DNA of 64,000 bases from Kocuria sp. cx-455 (lineage in GTDB: Bacteria; Actinomycetota; Actinomycetes; Actinomycetales; Micrococcaceae): positions 1 to 64,000 of the forward strand of contig NZ_JACXBS010000004.1 of assembly GCF_014698015.1 (NCBI RefSeq), in the 5' to 3' direction. The notes under the pieces were generated by a model. It searched no databases. It was given only the letters and a program-made list of their open reading frames with translations, and was not told where the DNA came from. Below are positions 55,735 through 63,878 of the stretch, one piece after another. The position numbers and the translations under genes were made by a program. How positions within the stretch are numbered: position 1 is the stretch's first letter; each line of letters begins with the position of its first letter.

Positions 55735-56456
55735 ACCCCGAGAACCCACAGGTGACCGACACCGAGCTGGCCCCGTGCGTCGTCGTTCTCGATTACGGCG
55801 CGGGCAATGTGCATTCCGCCGTGCGAGCGCTTGAAGCTGCGGGAGCGAGGGTCAAGCTCAGTGCGGACCCGGAGGACGTCATGGACGCCGACGGGCTCGT
55901 GGTTCCGGGTGTGGGTGCGTTTGCGGCCGTGATGGCCGGATTGCGGTCGGTCCAGGCACCCCGGCTCATCGATCGCCGCTTGAGCGGTGGCCGTCCCGTT
56001 CTGGGTATTTGCGTTGGGCTGCAGGTCATGTTCGATGAGGGTGTCGAGCACGGTGAGCGCTCGGACGGTCTGGCTCAGTGGCCGGGAACCGTGGAGCGGT
56101 TGAACGCTCCCGTGGTTCCTCACATGGGATGGAACACCGTGGAACCGCCGGAGGATTCGGTGCTCTTCAAGGGCATTGAGGACGAACGGTTCTACTTCGT
56201 GCATTCCTACGGTGTGCAGGATTGGGATTTCGATCAGACGATCGACCGCATGAGGGCACCCGGGGTCACATGGTCCGAGCACGGTGGCCCGTTCGTGGCC
56301 GCGGTGGAGAACGGTGCGTTGAGCGCCACGCAATTCCACCCGGAGAAGTCCTCGGCCGCGGGGATCGCCCTGCTGCGCAACTGGCTGGGCACACTGCCCC
56401 GAACCGGTCGCATGGCCGAGCGCATGCCCGTGCGAGGCGCGGAGGTCGAGAAGTGA
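55731..56456 (+). CDS. hisH: Imidazole glycerol phosphate synthase, glutaminase subunit
   Basis: Hydrolyses glutamine and channels ammonia to HisF. The 241-residue protein has the nucleophile Cys in [12 protein letters not shown] (about 90) and the His/Glu pair in QFHPEKS (about 203). Its partner hisF is not in the window. The GTG start overlaps hisB by 4 bases, and its stop overlaps the next small gene. Confidence 0.96.
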   Translation: MNPENPQVTDTELAPCVVVLDYGAGNVHSAVRALEAAGARVKLSADPEDVMDADGLVVPGVGAFAAVMAGLRSVQAPRLIDRRLSGGRPVLGICVGLQVMFDEGVEHGERSDGLAQWPGTVERLNAPVVPHMGWNTVEPPEDSVLFKGIEDERFYFVHSYGVQDWDFDQTIDRMRAPGVTWSEHGGPFVAAVENGALSATQFHPEKSSAAGIALLRNWLGTLPRTGRMAERMPVRGAEVEK

Positions 56457-56614
56457 CCTCTTCCATGTTGACCATGGTGCTGGGCGCGTTCTTCGTGGGC
56501 GGTGCGATTTCCTTCCAACAGCAGAAGAAACCCCTCTGGTCCGTGCTGTTGCTGGCGATCATTGCCCTCGCGCTGGTCGGTTACGGCGCGTATTCCTGGA
56601 TCACCTCCCTGTAG
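56453..56614 (+). CDS. Small membrane protein between hisH and hisA
   Basis: A 53-residue protein with two membrane helices around a short QQQKKPLWS loop, overlapping the hisH stop as GTGA. Small hydrophobic ORFs occur at this place in many Micrococcaceae his loci; function unknown. The start GTG 56453 is chosen because of the overlap. Confidence 0.7.
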   Translation: MTSSMLTMVLGAFFVGGAISFQQQKKPLWSVLLLAIIALALVGYGAYSWITSL

Positions 56615-56701
56615 TGTCCCGCCGCGGCCCGGGCCGCGGCACCCAGCGTGTACGTCGATGTTAAATTTTTCGCGCGGTACTCACCGCCGGTAAGGAGAAC
56701 C

Positions 56702-57451
56702 ATGTCCCAGGACACCACCCCCCGTTTGGAATTACTGCCCGCCGTTGACGTGCAGGACGGCCAGGCCGTTCGCCTGGTGCAGGGTGAAGCCGGTTCGGAA
56801 ACCGGTTACGGAGATCCCATGGAGGCAGCTCTCCAGTGGCAGGACGCCGGCGCGGAATGGCTGCACCTCGTTGATCTGGATGCGGCCTTCGGGCGCGGTG
56901 ACAACATCGACGTGTTGCGTCGCGTGGCGGAGCGGATCGAGATGAAGATCGAAATGTCCGGCGGTATTCGCGATGACGAGTCGCTTGAGCGGGTCCTGTC
57001 CTTGGACCCGGCCCGCATCAACTTGGGTACGGCCGCATTGGAGAACCCCGAGTGGACCCGGCGCGTGATTGCCGAGCACGGAGACGTGATTGCCGTGGGC
57101 CTGGACGTTCGAGGGACCACGCTGGCTGCTCGCGGCTGGACCAAGGAGGGCGGCGACCTCTGGGAGGTCCTGGATCGCCTCGAGGCCGATGGCTGCTCCC
57201 GCTACGTGGTCACGGACGTCACCAAGGACGGAACGCTCAAGGGGCCGAACGTGGATCTGCTGGCCGAGGTCGCTCGCCGTACCGACAAGCCCGTGGTCGC
57301 CTCCGGCGGTGTGTCCTCCCTGGCGGACATTGCCGCGCTGCGCGAGCTCGTCCCCGTCGGTGTCGAGGGCGCGATCGTGGGCAAGGCCCTCTACGCCGGC
57401 AAGTTCACGCTTCCCGAAGCCCTGGACGTGGCCGGTCGCCCGAATGCCTGA
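56702..57451 (+). CDS. priA: Phosphoribosyl isomerase HisA/PriA
   Basis: TIM-barrel isomerase of histidine synthesis; in actinobacteria PriA usually also performs the TrpF reaction of tryptophan synthesis. The 249-residue protein has [15 protein letters not shown] with the first catalytic Asp (about 16), [10 protein letters not shown] and [15 protein letters not shown] with the second Asp (about 178). The bifunctional reading is inferred from lineage, not from a residue I can prove. AAGGAG precedes the ATG. The SseB gene overlaps the end. Confidence 0.93.
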   Translation: MSQDTTPRLELLPAVDVQDGQAVRLVQGEAGSETGYGDPMEAALQWQDAGAEWLHLVDLDAAFGRGDNIDVLRRVAERIEMKIEMSGGIRDDESLERVLSLDPARINLGTAALENPEWTRRVIAEHGDVIAVGLDVRGTTLAARGWTKEGGDLWEVLDRLEADGCSRYVVTDVTKDGTLKGPNVDLLAEVARRTDKPVVASGGVSSLADIAALRELVPVGVEGAIVGKALYAGKFTLPEALDVAGRPNA

Positions 57452-58304
57452 CGGTTCTTCCTCCCCACATCTGCCCGCCCACATCGCCGCGCAGTTGCGC
57501 TCGGCCGGCGGCGCCCAGGACACGGGCGGCCAGGCATGGGAGGGCCGCAACCTGGGGGAGGGCACCAGCCACACACACCTGTTCCCGGACGACGACGGCG
57601 CCTCGGCACCCGCGGTCGCCTCCGCCTTGACGGCGTGGCGCGGCGGGCACGCCTCCGAAACGGCAGTCATTGCCGCGCTACCCGGTAGCAGGGTGTTCGT
57701 CCCGATCGTGGCCGAGGTCTCGCACTCCCAGATCACGGACCACGGACTCGTGTCCGACAAGGAAGCGGACATGGCCCTCGTGAGTTTGCGGACCGCGGAC
57801 GGGCGCAAGGCCCTCCCGGTGTTCACCGCGGTGGACGAACTGTCCGCGTGGAACCCCGACGCGCGACCTGTCGCGGTGGACATCCGCAGGGCCGCACTGT
57901 CCGCGGTGCAGGACGGCTCGGACCTCTTGGTGGTGAACCCTGCCTCCGACCCGGCCTTCGTGGTGCGTCGCCCGGCCATGTGGTGCATCGCGAAGGACAC
58001 GCCGTGGACGCCGTCGTACGCGGACCTCGCCGTGGACGATGCCGTACTGCGCGCGGCACTGGGCATGGACGGTATCGTGTCCGCGCGCACCGAACCCGGG
58101 TCCGGAATCCACGGACGCCGCTCCGACGGGGTGATGCTGGACGGCGGGGCGACCGGGCCCGAACTCGTGATCGTGTTGCAGCTGACACCCGGACTGACCC
58201 GGGAAAAAGTTCAGGCCACGATCGACCTGTACCAGCAGAAGCTGGCTACCGAGCCGATCATGGCCGAGAACGTGGATTCCTTGGGACTGCGCCTGACCGC
58301 TTAG
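57444..58304 (+). CDS. SseB-family protein
   Basis: A 286-residue protein with an SseB N-terminal domain ([32 protein letters not shown] and a [21 protein letters not shown] core). SseB-like domains are of unknown biochemical function, often near hisA in actinobacteria. The first 50 residues are polar. It starts at ATG 57444 inside the end of priA (8-base overlap) and ends 4 bases into the convergent DUF1844 gene. Confidence 0.85.
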   Translation: MPDGSSSPHLPAHIAAQLRSAGGAQDTGGQAWEGRNLGEGTSHTHLFPDDDGASAPAVASALTAWRGGHASETAVIAALPGSRVFVPIVAEVSHSQITDHGLVSDKEADMALVSLRTADGRKALPVFTAVDELSAWNPDARPVAVDIRRAALSAVQDGSDLLVVNPASDPAFVVRRPAMWCIAKDTPWTPSYADLAVDDAVLRAALGMDGIVSARTEPGSGIHGRRSDGVMLDGGATGPELVIVLQLTPGLTREKVQATIDLYQQKLATEPIMAENVDSLGLRLTA

Positions 58305-58726
58305 CCGAACACGGGTCCGGTGAACTTCTCACCGGGACCGGAGCCGGGGGCATCCGGGAACGGGGAGGCTTCGCGGAAAGCCAACTGCAGGGACTTGAGC
58401 CCGTCTCGCAGGGGGGCGGCATGCTGGGAGCCGATCTCCGGTGCGGCTGCGGTGATGTAACCGGCCAGCGCGGTGATGAGTTTGCGGGCCTCGTCCAGGT
58501 CCTTGAGTTCCTCGGCATCGTCGCCGGCGGCCAGGCCGCACTTGACCGCGGCGGCGCTCATGAGATGCACGGCGGCCGTGGTGATGACCTCCACCGCGGG
58601 AACCTCCGCGATGTCGCGCATTTGCTCGTTGACGGCCGCTACGGTCTCGTCCGCTGCGCCGTGTCCGTCATGGCCGGGGAGGTGGTCGTCGAATTCAAAG
58701 CGCTCGTTGCGCGGTGCGTCGGTCAT
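58301..58726 (-). CDS. DUF1844 protein
   Basis: A 141-residue acidic protein with the DUF1844 helical core (VEVITTAAVHLMSAAAVKCGLAAGDD and LKDLDEARKLITALAGYITAAAPEI). It is conserved next to the infC region in actinobacteria, function unknown. TAGAGT (58738-58733 on this strand) ends 6 bases before its ATG, so it may be leaderless. Confidence 0.85.
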   Translation of the reverse strand: MTDAPRNERFEFDDHLPGHDGHGAADETVAAVNEQMRDIAEVPAVEVITTAAVHLMSAAAVKCGLAAGDDAEELKDLDEARKLITALAGYITAAAPEIGSQHAAPLRDGLKSLQLAFREASPFPDAPGSGPGEKFTGPVFG

Positions 58727-58732
58727 GGATCT

Positions 58733-58738
58733 ACTCTA
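58733..58738 (-). promoter_or_regulatory. -10 box giving a likely leaderless DUF1844 gene
   Basis: TAGAGT on the minus strand, 6 bases before the start codon; no ribosome site is present. Confidence 0.45.
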
Positions 58739-58830
58739 AATCAGTCCCACGTCCGCGGCGCACGGCCCGCCCACCGCCGCGGAGAGACAGGGATCACGAT
58801 TACGGTTCGCGCACACCGTCGACCATGCGC

Positions 58831-58836
58831 TAGACT
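58831..58836 (+). promoter_or_regulatory. Candidate -10 box before the infC leader
   Basis: TAGACT; transcription would begin near 58843, leaving a leader of about 228 bases. Confidence 0.5.
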
Positions 58837-58842
58837 GTAGGG

Positions 58843-59060
58843 CAGTGTGCAAGTGGAGGTATCTCCCACCCGCGTCCGCCCGCTTCATCATGGGTTGTAG
58901 GACACCGGGTCAGTGACCGGAAATCCGAGGTCCATGCCGTGCGGCATGTGATTCATGGACGTTTCCGATGACAGTGTGGTTTCAACCTCCGCTCGCGCCT
59001 TCCGCAGCGGAGGTTTTTTGTTGCGGTCGTTCACAGCAACGGGGAAACCCACGAACATCA
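58843..59060 (+). ncRNA. infC leader with attenuator-like terminator
   Basis: The 344-base spacer before infC has a probable promoter, several hairpins (GTGGAG/CTCCCAC at 58851-58869; CATGCCG/CGGCATG at 58933-58948, with TCCATG 58931-58936 able to pair instead with CATGGA 58954-58959) and then an intrinsic terminator at 58984-59020. A full terminator between promoter and gene implies regulated read-through, as for L20/IF3 leaders in other bacteria; the class here is not identified. Confidence 0.6.
58984..59020 (+). terminator. Attenuator-type terminator in the infC leader
   Basis: AACCTCCGCT (58984-58993) and AGCGGAGGTT (59006-59015) form a perfect 10-pair stem followed by TTTTG, 50 bases before the infC start. 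Confidence 0.8.
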
Positions 59061-59070
59061 GGAGATTGGC

Positions 59071-60045
59071 ATTAGCGATCCACGTATCAATGACAGAATC
59101 CGTGTCCCGGAGGTCCGTCTCGTCGGACCCGGCGGCGAGCAGGTTGGCATCGTACGCGTCCAGGACGCACTGCGGCTAGCACGCGAATCGGATCTCGATC
59201 TGGTCGAGGTCGCACCGAACGCCAAGCCTCCCGTGGCCAAGCTCATGGACTTCGGCAAGTACAAGTACGAGGCCGCGGTCAAAGCGCGTGAGGCTCGCAA
59301 GAACCAGGCGAACACCGTGCTCAAAGAAGTTCGGTTCCGCCTCAAGATCGACACTCACGACTATGAGACAAAGGTCGGTCACGCCAAGCGCTTCTTGGGC
59401 GCCGGCGATAAGGTCAAGGCCATGATCCAGTTCCGCGGTCGTGAGCAGCAGCGCCCCGAAATGGGTGTTCGGCTGCTGGAGCGACTGGCTGAGGACGTCG
59501 CCGAGGTGGGTGTGGTGGAGACCAACCCCCGCGTTGACGGCCGCAACATGGTCATGGTGATCGGTCCGCTCAAGAACAAGGCAGAGGCTCGCGCCGAAGC
59601 CCGTCGTCAGAAGCAGCGCGACGAGTCCAAGGCGAACAAGGACCGTAAGCAGCGGGTCGACACCTCTCAGGCCGCACCCGTGACCCAGTCCATCGGGGAC
59701 GCGTTCCCGGAGGAGCTGCGGAACACGGCAAGCGCACCGGAGACCACCCAGGATGAGGCCCCCAAGGCCGAGCCCAAGGTGGTGGCTGCACCGGCCGTCG
59801 ATCCCGAGATCGGTCAGGCTGCTCCGGCAGTGACCGAGACCGAGGAACAAGCCCAGCAGCGCAACGCGGAGTCCGAGGCAGCGTCCACCGAGAAGCCCAA
59901 GGCCGCGGCGTCGTCGACCAAGCCCAAGGCGGCACCCAAGCCGGCAGCGGCGGCCAAACCCAAGGCCGCACCCAAGCCCGCTTCGGCTCCGAAGCCCGGT
60001 GTACCCAAGCCCGGCGCTCCCAAGCCGGGTCCTGCTAAGCGCTGA
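59071..60045 (+). CDS. infC: Translation initiation factor IF-3 with extended C-terminus
   Basis: IF-3 checks the start codon and keeps ribosomal subunits apart. The frame matches IF-3 from its first residues ([24 protein letters not shown]), encoded from ATT 59071 behind AGGAG; the next in-frame start, GTG 59233, would cut off most of the N-terminal domain. ATT starts on infC are known to permit autocontrol. The core ends about residue 175; a 150-residue tail rich in Glu then Ala/Pro/Lys ([10 protein letters not shown]-type repeats) follows, giving 324 residues against the usual 180. Confidence 0.93.
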   Translation: MSDPRINDRIRVPEVRLVGPGGEQVGIVRVQDALRLARESDLDLVEVAPNAKPPVAKLMDFGKYKYEAAVKAREARKNQANTVLKEVRFRLKIDTHDYETKVGHAKRFLGAGDKVKAMIQFRGREQQRPEMGVRLLERLAEDVAEVGVVETNPRVDGRNMVMVIGPLKNKAEARAEARRQKQRDESKANKDRKQRVDTSQAAPVTQSIGDAFPEELRNTASAPETTQDEAPKAEPKVVAAPAVDPEIGQAAPAVTETEEQAQQRNAESEAASTEKPKAAASSTKPKAAPKPAAAAKPKAAPKPASAPKPGVPKPGAPKPGPAKR

Positions 60046-60170
60046 GGCGCGCAGCACACAGTGAATTGACAACGTTGGGCGTGCCACACGCTCAACACAA
60101 GCGTGGCCGTCGCTGAAAAGCGGCGGCCCACCGGTGCGCGTCATCGGTTGAACCAAAGGAGACGGCCACT
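60046..60170 (+). ncRNA. Two hairpins in the infC-rpmI spacer
   Basis: TTGGGCGTG/CACGCTCAA (60075-60083 with 60087-60095) and GGCCGTCGCT-GAAA-GGCGGCC-type (60103-60114 with 60119-60131, GNRA-like loop) lie one after the other between infC and rpmI. Neither has a T tract, so they look like structure for protein binding, pausing or processing. Confidence 0.55.
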
Positions 60171-60368
60171 ATGCCGAAGATGAAGACCCACAGTGGAGCT
60201 AAGAAGCGTTTCAAGCTCACCGGTTCGGGCAAGGTCAAGCGCCAGCAGGCCAACCGCCGCCACTACTTGGAGCACAAGTCTTCGCGACTGACCCGCCGCC
60301 TCGCGAGCGATCAGATCGTGAGCACCCCGGGCGAGGCCAAGGCCATCAAGCGGATGCTGGGCAAGTAA
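60171..60368 (+). CDS. rpmI: 50S ribosomal protein L35
   Basis: A 65-residue basic protein of the L35 family: [24 protein letters not shown] start and a [12 protein letters not shown] end. AAAGGAG precedes the ATG. The infC-rpmI-rplT order is universal among bacteria with this operon. Confidence 0.98.
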   Translation: MPKMKTHSGAKKRFKLTGSGKVKRQQANRRHYLEHKSSRLTRRLASDQIVSTPGEAKAIKRMLGK

Positions 60369-60466
60369 GCCAAGCGCTACACCAAGTTTTGTGCCGTGAC
60401 AGCGGCACCGTGAAAATGTGAGATTGTTCCGATCGCGATCGGAACCGAACCGTAAGGAGTACACAC
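60369..60466 (+). ncRNA. Hairpins in the rpmI-rplT spacer
   Basis: GTGCCG/CGGCAC (60391-60396 with 60403-60408), then a 20-base perfect palindrome at 60426-60445 (GTTCCGATCGCGATCGGAAC), 21 bases before the rplT start. In RNA the latter folds into a near loopless stem. Confidence 0.55.
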
Positions 60467-60853
60467 GTGGCACGTGTGAAGCGGGCGGTCAACGCCCACA
60501 AGAAGCGTCGTGAAATTTTGGAGATGGCCTCCGGTTACCGCGGACAGCGTTCGCGCCTGTACCGCAAGGCCAAGGAGCAGGTGCTGCACTCGTACACCTA
60601 CTCCTACAACGACCGTCGCAAGAAGAAGGGCGATTTCCGTCGCCTGTGGATCCAGCGCATCAACGCTGCATCCCGCGCCAACGGCCTGACCTACAACCGC
60701 TTCATCCAGGGTCTGAAGGCCGCCGAGGTTGAGGTGGACCGTCGCATGCTGGCAGAGCTGGCCGTCAACGACGCCAACGCTTTCGCCGCTCTGGTCACGG
60801 TCGCCAAGGACGCACTGCCGGAGGACACCTCCGCACCGCGCAACGCCGCCTGA
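60467..60853 (+). CDS. rplT: 50S ribosomal protein L20
   Basis: A 128-residue early-assembly protein of the large subunit, and in several bacteria the repressor of its own operon. The opening [20 protein letters not shown] and the [26 protein letters not shown] segment are typical. The GTG start follows AAGGAG. The C-terminal Asn/Ala tail is a little longer than usual. The SpoU gene follows after 8 bases. Confidence 0.98.
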   Translation: MARVKRAVNAHKKRREILEMASGYRGQRSRLYRKAKEQVLHSYTYSYNDRRKKKGDFRRLWIQRINAASRANGLTYNRFIQGLKAAEVEVDRRMLAELAVNDANAFAALVTVAKDALPEDTSAPRNAA

Positions 60854-60861
60854 TCAGGTTC

Positions 60862-61782
60862 GTGAACTTCACCGAGCGCCTGGGAGACCGGCTGCTGTCC
60901 AACACCCGTTCCGATCGGGTTCGTGACGTGGCCGCGTTGACCAGGCGCTCGGTTCGTTCCAAGCGCGCAAAGTTCCGTGCCGAAGGCCCGCAGAACGTGC
61001 GCGAAGCACTCCGACTGGCCCTGTCTGACACGCCCCCGCCCGGTCTTCCGGGGTTGGACGCCGTGTACGTCACCGAGGCGGAGCTGGAGCGCCACCCGGA
61101 CATCGCAGCGGATCTGGAAGCCGTCTCCGAACGCGGGGGAGTGTTCATCCGCGCGGTCACCGCAGAGGTGCTCGCGGCCATGACGGACGCCGTGACACCC
61201 CAGGGAATGCTGGCCGTGTGCTCCTTGCCCTCCCTCACCCTCGATCCCGCATTCGCGCGGGTAGAGCTTGCCTGTGTCCTGGTACGCGTTCAAGACCCCG
61301 GTAACGCGGGAACGGTCGTGCGCGCCGCGGACGCCGCCGGCGCCCGCGCCGCCGCGTTCACCTCCGGCAGCGTGGACCCGTTCAACCCCAAGGCGGTGCG
61401 CTCCTCGGCGGGCTCGCTGTTCCACGTCCCGGTGGTCACGGGCGCGGAGCTGGCCGAGATCGCCGCGGCCGCCCGCCATCACGGCCTCGGAATTCTCGCC
61501 GCCGACGGGTACGCGGACGTCCTGGTCGACGAACTCGCCGACGCCGCTCTGCTGCGATTCGCGGGCTCGGCTCCGCCCGCGGACGCTCCCTATGACTTGT
61601 CCCGCCCCACCGTGTGGCTGTTCGGTAACGAGGCCCAGGGCCTGACCGACGAGGACAAGGCGCACGCCGATGTTGCCGTGGCCGTGCCGCTCTACGGCGC
61701 CGCGGAATCCCTCAACGTGGGTACCGCCGCAACCGTGTGTTTGTATTCCTCGGCGCGCGCCCAGCGCCGCGCGCGCTCATGA
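60862..61782 (+). CDS. SpoU-family RNA methyltransferase
   Basis: A 306-residue SPOUT methyltransferase (TrmH/RlmB type) acting on tRNA or rRNA ribose. An N-terminal substrate-binding domain is followed by the knotted SAM domain with RVQDPGNAGTVVRAADAAGA (about 144), LFGNEAQGL (about 254) and SLNVGTAATVCLY (about 284). The exact target is not known; the rplT neighbourhood is conserved. The next gene overlaps by 4 bases. Confidence 0.93.
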   Translation: MNFTERLGDRLLSNTRSDRVRDVAALTRRSVRSKRAKFRAEGPQNVREALRLALSDTPPPGLPGLDAVYVTEAELERHPDIAADLEAVSERGGVFIRAVTAEVLAAMTDAVTPQGMLAVCSLPSLTLDPAFARVELACVLVRVQDPGNAGTVVRAADAAGARAAAFTSGSVDPFNPKAVRSSAGSLFHVPVVTGAELAEIAAAARHHGLGILAADGYADVLVDELADAALLRFAGSAPPADAPYDLSRPTVWLFGNEAQGLTDEDKAHADVAVAVPLYGAAESLNVGTAATVCLYSSARAQRRARS

Positions 61783-62258
61783 GCGCTTCCGCGTCCCGTG
61801 ATCGCCTCACCAGGGTCATGGGTGCCGCGATCCTCGACAATGCTCAATCACCCACCAGATTGTTGGTGGCCCAGCGCGCCTATCCCGAGAAGCTCCGGGG
61901 GCTGTGGGAGTTCCCGGGCGGGAAGCAGGATCCCGACGAGGGCGCCCAGGAAGCGCTCGTGCGGGAATGCTCCGAGGAACTCGGCGTCACCGTCCGACTG
62001 CTCGAGGAAGTCTCCGCTGCGGACCCGGAGGGCTGGCCCCTGAAGGGGACCGCGGTCATGCGTGTCTTCACGGCGGTGGTCACCGATGACCGTGAACCCG
62101 CAGCCGGGGAGGATCACCTTCAACTGCGCTGGGTGGCGCTGGCCGATCCCGATCCGATCCTCGACCTGGACTGGATCCCCGCTGATCTGCCCATTGTGGG
62201 CGCACTGCTCGAGCAGCTTGACGTCATCAACCCCAAAACTGTGAGGCACGGACACTGA
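61779..62258 (+). CDS. Nudix hydrolase (MutT-like)
   Basis: A 159-residue Nudix protein with the complete Nudix box GGKQDPDEGAQEALVRECSE followed by ELGV (about 47-70). The close spacing of WEFPGGKQ and the short length resemble MutT-type 8-oxo-dGTP hydrolases, but substrate cannot be fixed from sequence. ATG 61779 overlaps the SpoU stop as ATGA. Confidence 0.9.
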   Translation: MSASASRDRLTRVMGAAILDNAQSPTRLLVAQRAYPEKLRGLWEFPGGKQDPDEGAQEALVRECSEELGVTVRLLEEVSAADPEGWPLKGTAVMRVFTAVVTDDREPAAGEDHLQLRWVALADPDPILDLDWIPADLPIVGALLEQLDVINPKTVRHGH

Positions 62259-62260
62259 TT

Positions 62261-63754
62261 ATGGCGCAGCACACCGAGACTCGGCACGATCCGGCAGCGT
62301 GGAGCGCCCTGTGGGCCATGGTTCTGGGGTTCTTCATGATCCTGGTGGACGCCACCATAGTTTCCACCGCCATTCCCGCACTCATAGCGGGTCTCGACGC
62401 GCCCATCGGGGCAGTCCTGTGGGTGACCAGCGCCTACCTTCTGGCCTACGCCGTGCCGCTGTTGATCACCGGACGGTTGGGTGACCGCTTTGGTCCGCGC
62501 ACCATGTACTTGTTGGGGTTGGCGATCTTCACCGTGGCGTCACTGTGGTGCGGATTCGCCGGGAGCATCGACAGTCTCGTGGCCGCCCGTGTCGTCCAAG
62601 GGCTGGGCGCGGCCGTTCTCACGCCGCAAACCATGTCCGTGATCACCCGGATGTTCCCGAGCGAGACCCGCGGCACCGCCCTGGGCATTTGGGGTGCCAC
62701 GGCCGGTATCGCCACGCTGGTCGGGCCGCTGCTGGGTGGTGTGCTGGTGGACCTGGCCGGTTGGCAGTGGATCTTCTGGGTCAACGTCCCGGTCGGGATC
62801 TTCGCCCTGTGGCGCGCGGCCAAGTACCTGCCGCGTTTCGAACGCCGCAGCCATTGCCTGGACATCCCCGGTGTACTGCTCTCCGGCGTGGGTCTATTCC
62901 TGATCGTGTTCGGCGTGCAGGAAGGACAGACGTTCGGCTGGTCCACCGTGGTCGGCCCCATCACCATCCCCATGGTCATCGGAACCGGTGTGGTCGTGAT
63001 GATTGGGTTCGTCGTCTGGCAGGCCAAGAACCGCGCGGAGCCGCTGGTACCGCTCGGACTGTTCCGCGACCGTAATTACTCGCTGGCCAACGTGGCGATC
63101 GGGGCGGTCAGCTTCACCGTGAACTCCATGATCATCCCCGCGATGCTCTACCTTCAGCTGGTCCGCGATCTCGATCCCACGCTGGCGGCACTGAGCTACG
63201 CGCCCATGTCCTTGCTGTCCGCGATCCTGGCTCCGCTCGTCGGCCGCGCACTGGCCCGGCGGACTCCGCGGTTCCTCGCCCTTCCCGGGATGATCATCAT
63301 GTCGCTGTCGTTGGCCGCCTATGCCTTTGCCCTGCGCGTGGACACCCCCGTGTGGTTGCTGGCCGTCATGACCCTGGGCATGGGCCTGGGCAGCGCCCTG
63401 GTCTGGTCCCCGGTCTCGATCACGGCCACCTCCAATCTTCGCCCGGACCGCGTGGGCGCCGGCTCCGGGGTATTCAACGCCACCCGCCAGGTCGCCGCCG
63501 TTCTCGGCGCGGCCATGGTCGCAGTGCTGTTGCAGGCGCGACTGGCCGCGAACCTGCCGGAGGCCGCGGGGACCGCGTCACTCGCGGCGTCGTCGAACGC
63601 CGGTGGTCTACCCGTGGCGGCACGGGAAGGCTTTGCCGCCGCCGTGAGCCAAACCCTGCTGCTCCCGGCCGCCGTGCTGCTGCTCGGCGCACTGGCCGCC
63701 GCGTTCTTCGCCCCGCCGCGCTGGTGGGGAGAGCACCAGACCGAGAGCTCCTGA
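62261..63754 (+). CDS. MFS drug/metabolite exporter (DHA2 family)
   Basis: A 497-residue transporter with 14 predicted membrane helices. Motif A (GRLGDRFGPRTMYLLG, about 70) and motif C (GATAGIATLVGPLLGG, about 148) of EmrB/QacA-type proton antiporters are present. It probably exports toxic compounds; substrate unknown. The start lies 2 bases after the Nudix stop, an unusual partner, so the two may simply share a promoter. Confidence 0.92.
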   Translation: MAQHTETRHDPAAWSALWAMVLGFFMILVDATIVSTAIPALIAGLDAPIGAVLWVTSAYLLAYAVPLLITGRLGDRFGPRTMYLLGLAIFTVASLWCGFAGSIDSLVAARVVQGLGAAVLTPQTMSVITRMFPSETRGTALGIWGATAGIATLVGPLLGGVLVDLAGWQWIFWVNVPVGIFALWRAAKYLPRFERRSHCLDIPGVLLSGVGLFLIVFGVQEGQTFGWSTVVGPITIPMVIGTGVVVMIGFVVWQAKNRAEPLVPLGLFRDRNYSLANVAIGAVSFTVNSMIIPAMLYLQLVRDLDPTLAALSYAPMSLLSAILAPLVGRALARRTPRFLALPGMIIMSLSLAAYAFALRVDTPVWLLAVMTLGMGLGSALVWSPVSITATSNLRPDRVGAGSGVFNATRQVAAVLGAAMVAVLLQARLAANLPEAAGTASLAASSNAGGLPVAAREGFAAAVSQTLLLPAAVLLLGALAAAFFAPPRWWGEHQTESS

Positions 63755-63763
63755 CCGATCCAC

Positions 63764-63769
63764 TAGACT
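63764..63769 (+). promoter_or_regulatory. Candidate -10 box before pheS
   Basis: TAGACT, just after the MFS gene; transcription would begin near 63776, giving a leader of about 100 bases. Confidence 0.45.
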
Positions 63770-63773
63770 GACC

Positions 63774-63841
63774 ATGCCCGCACCGTGATCGCTGCGGGCA
63801 TTTACGCGGGGACCGTGGCGCAGCGGTAGCTGCCAGGTCTC
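63774..63841 (+). ncRNA. Structured pheS leader
   Basis: Two hairpins: ATGCCCGCA/TGCGGGCAT (63774-63801, then TTT) and GGGACC...GGTCTC with an inner TGGC-GC-AGC/GCTGCCA stem (63809-63841). A GTGGCGCAGCGGTAGC stretch looks like a tRNA D-arm, but no tRNA folds here. No T-box motif is seen. Confidence 0.5.
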
Positions 63842-63878
63842 ACGCTGAACCCGTCCGCGAGCAGGAACGCGAGAAACC

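Noticed and set aside
59233-60045. infC starting at GTG 59233
   Set aside because: This would remove the conserved N-terminal IF-3 segment that is clearly encoded upstream and lacks a ribosome site.
63811-63845. tRNA-like D-arm sequence in the pheS leader
   Set aside because: GTGGCGCAGCGGTAGC resembles a D-arm, but no anticodon, T-arm or acceptor stem follows; it is part of a local hairpin.
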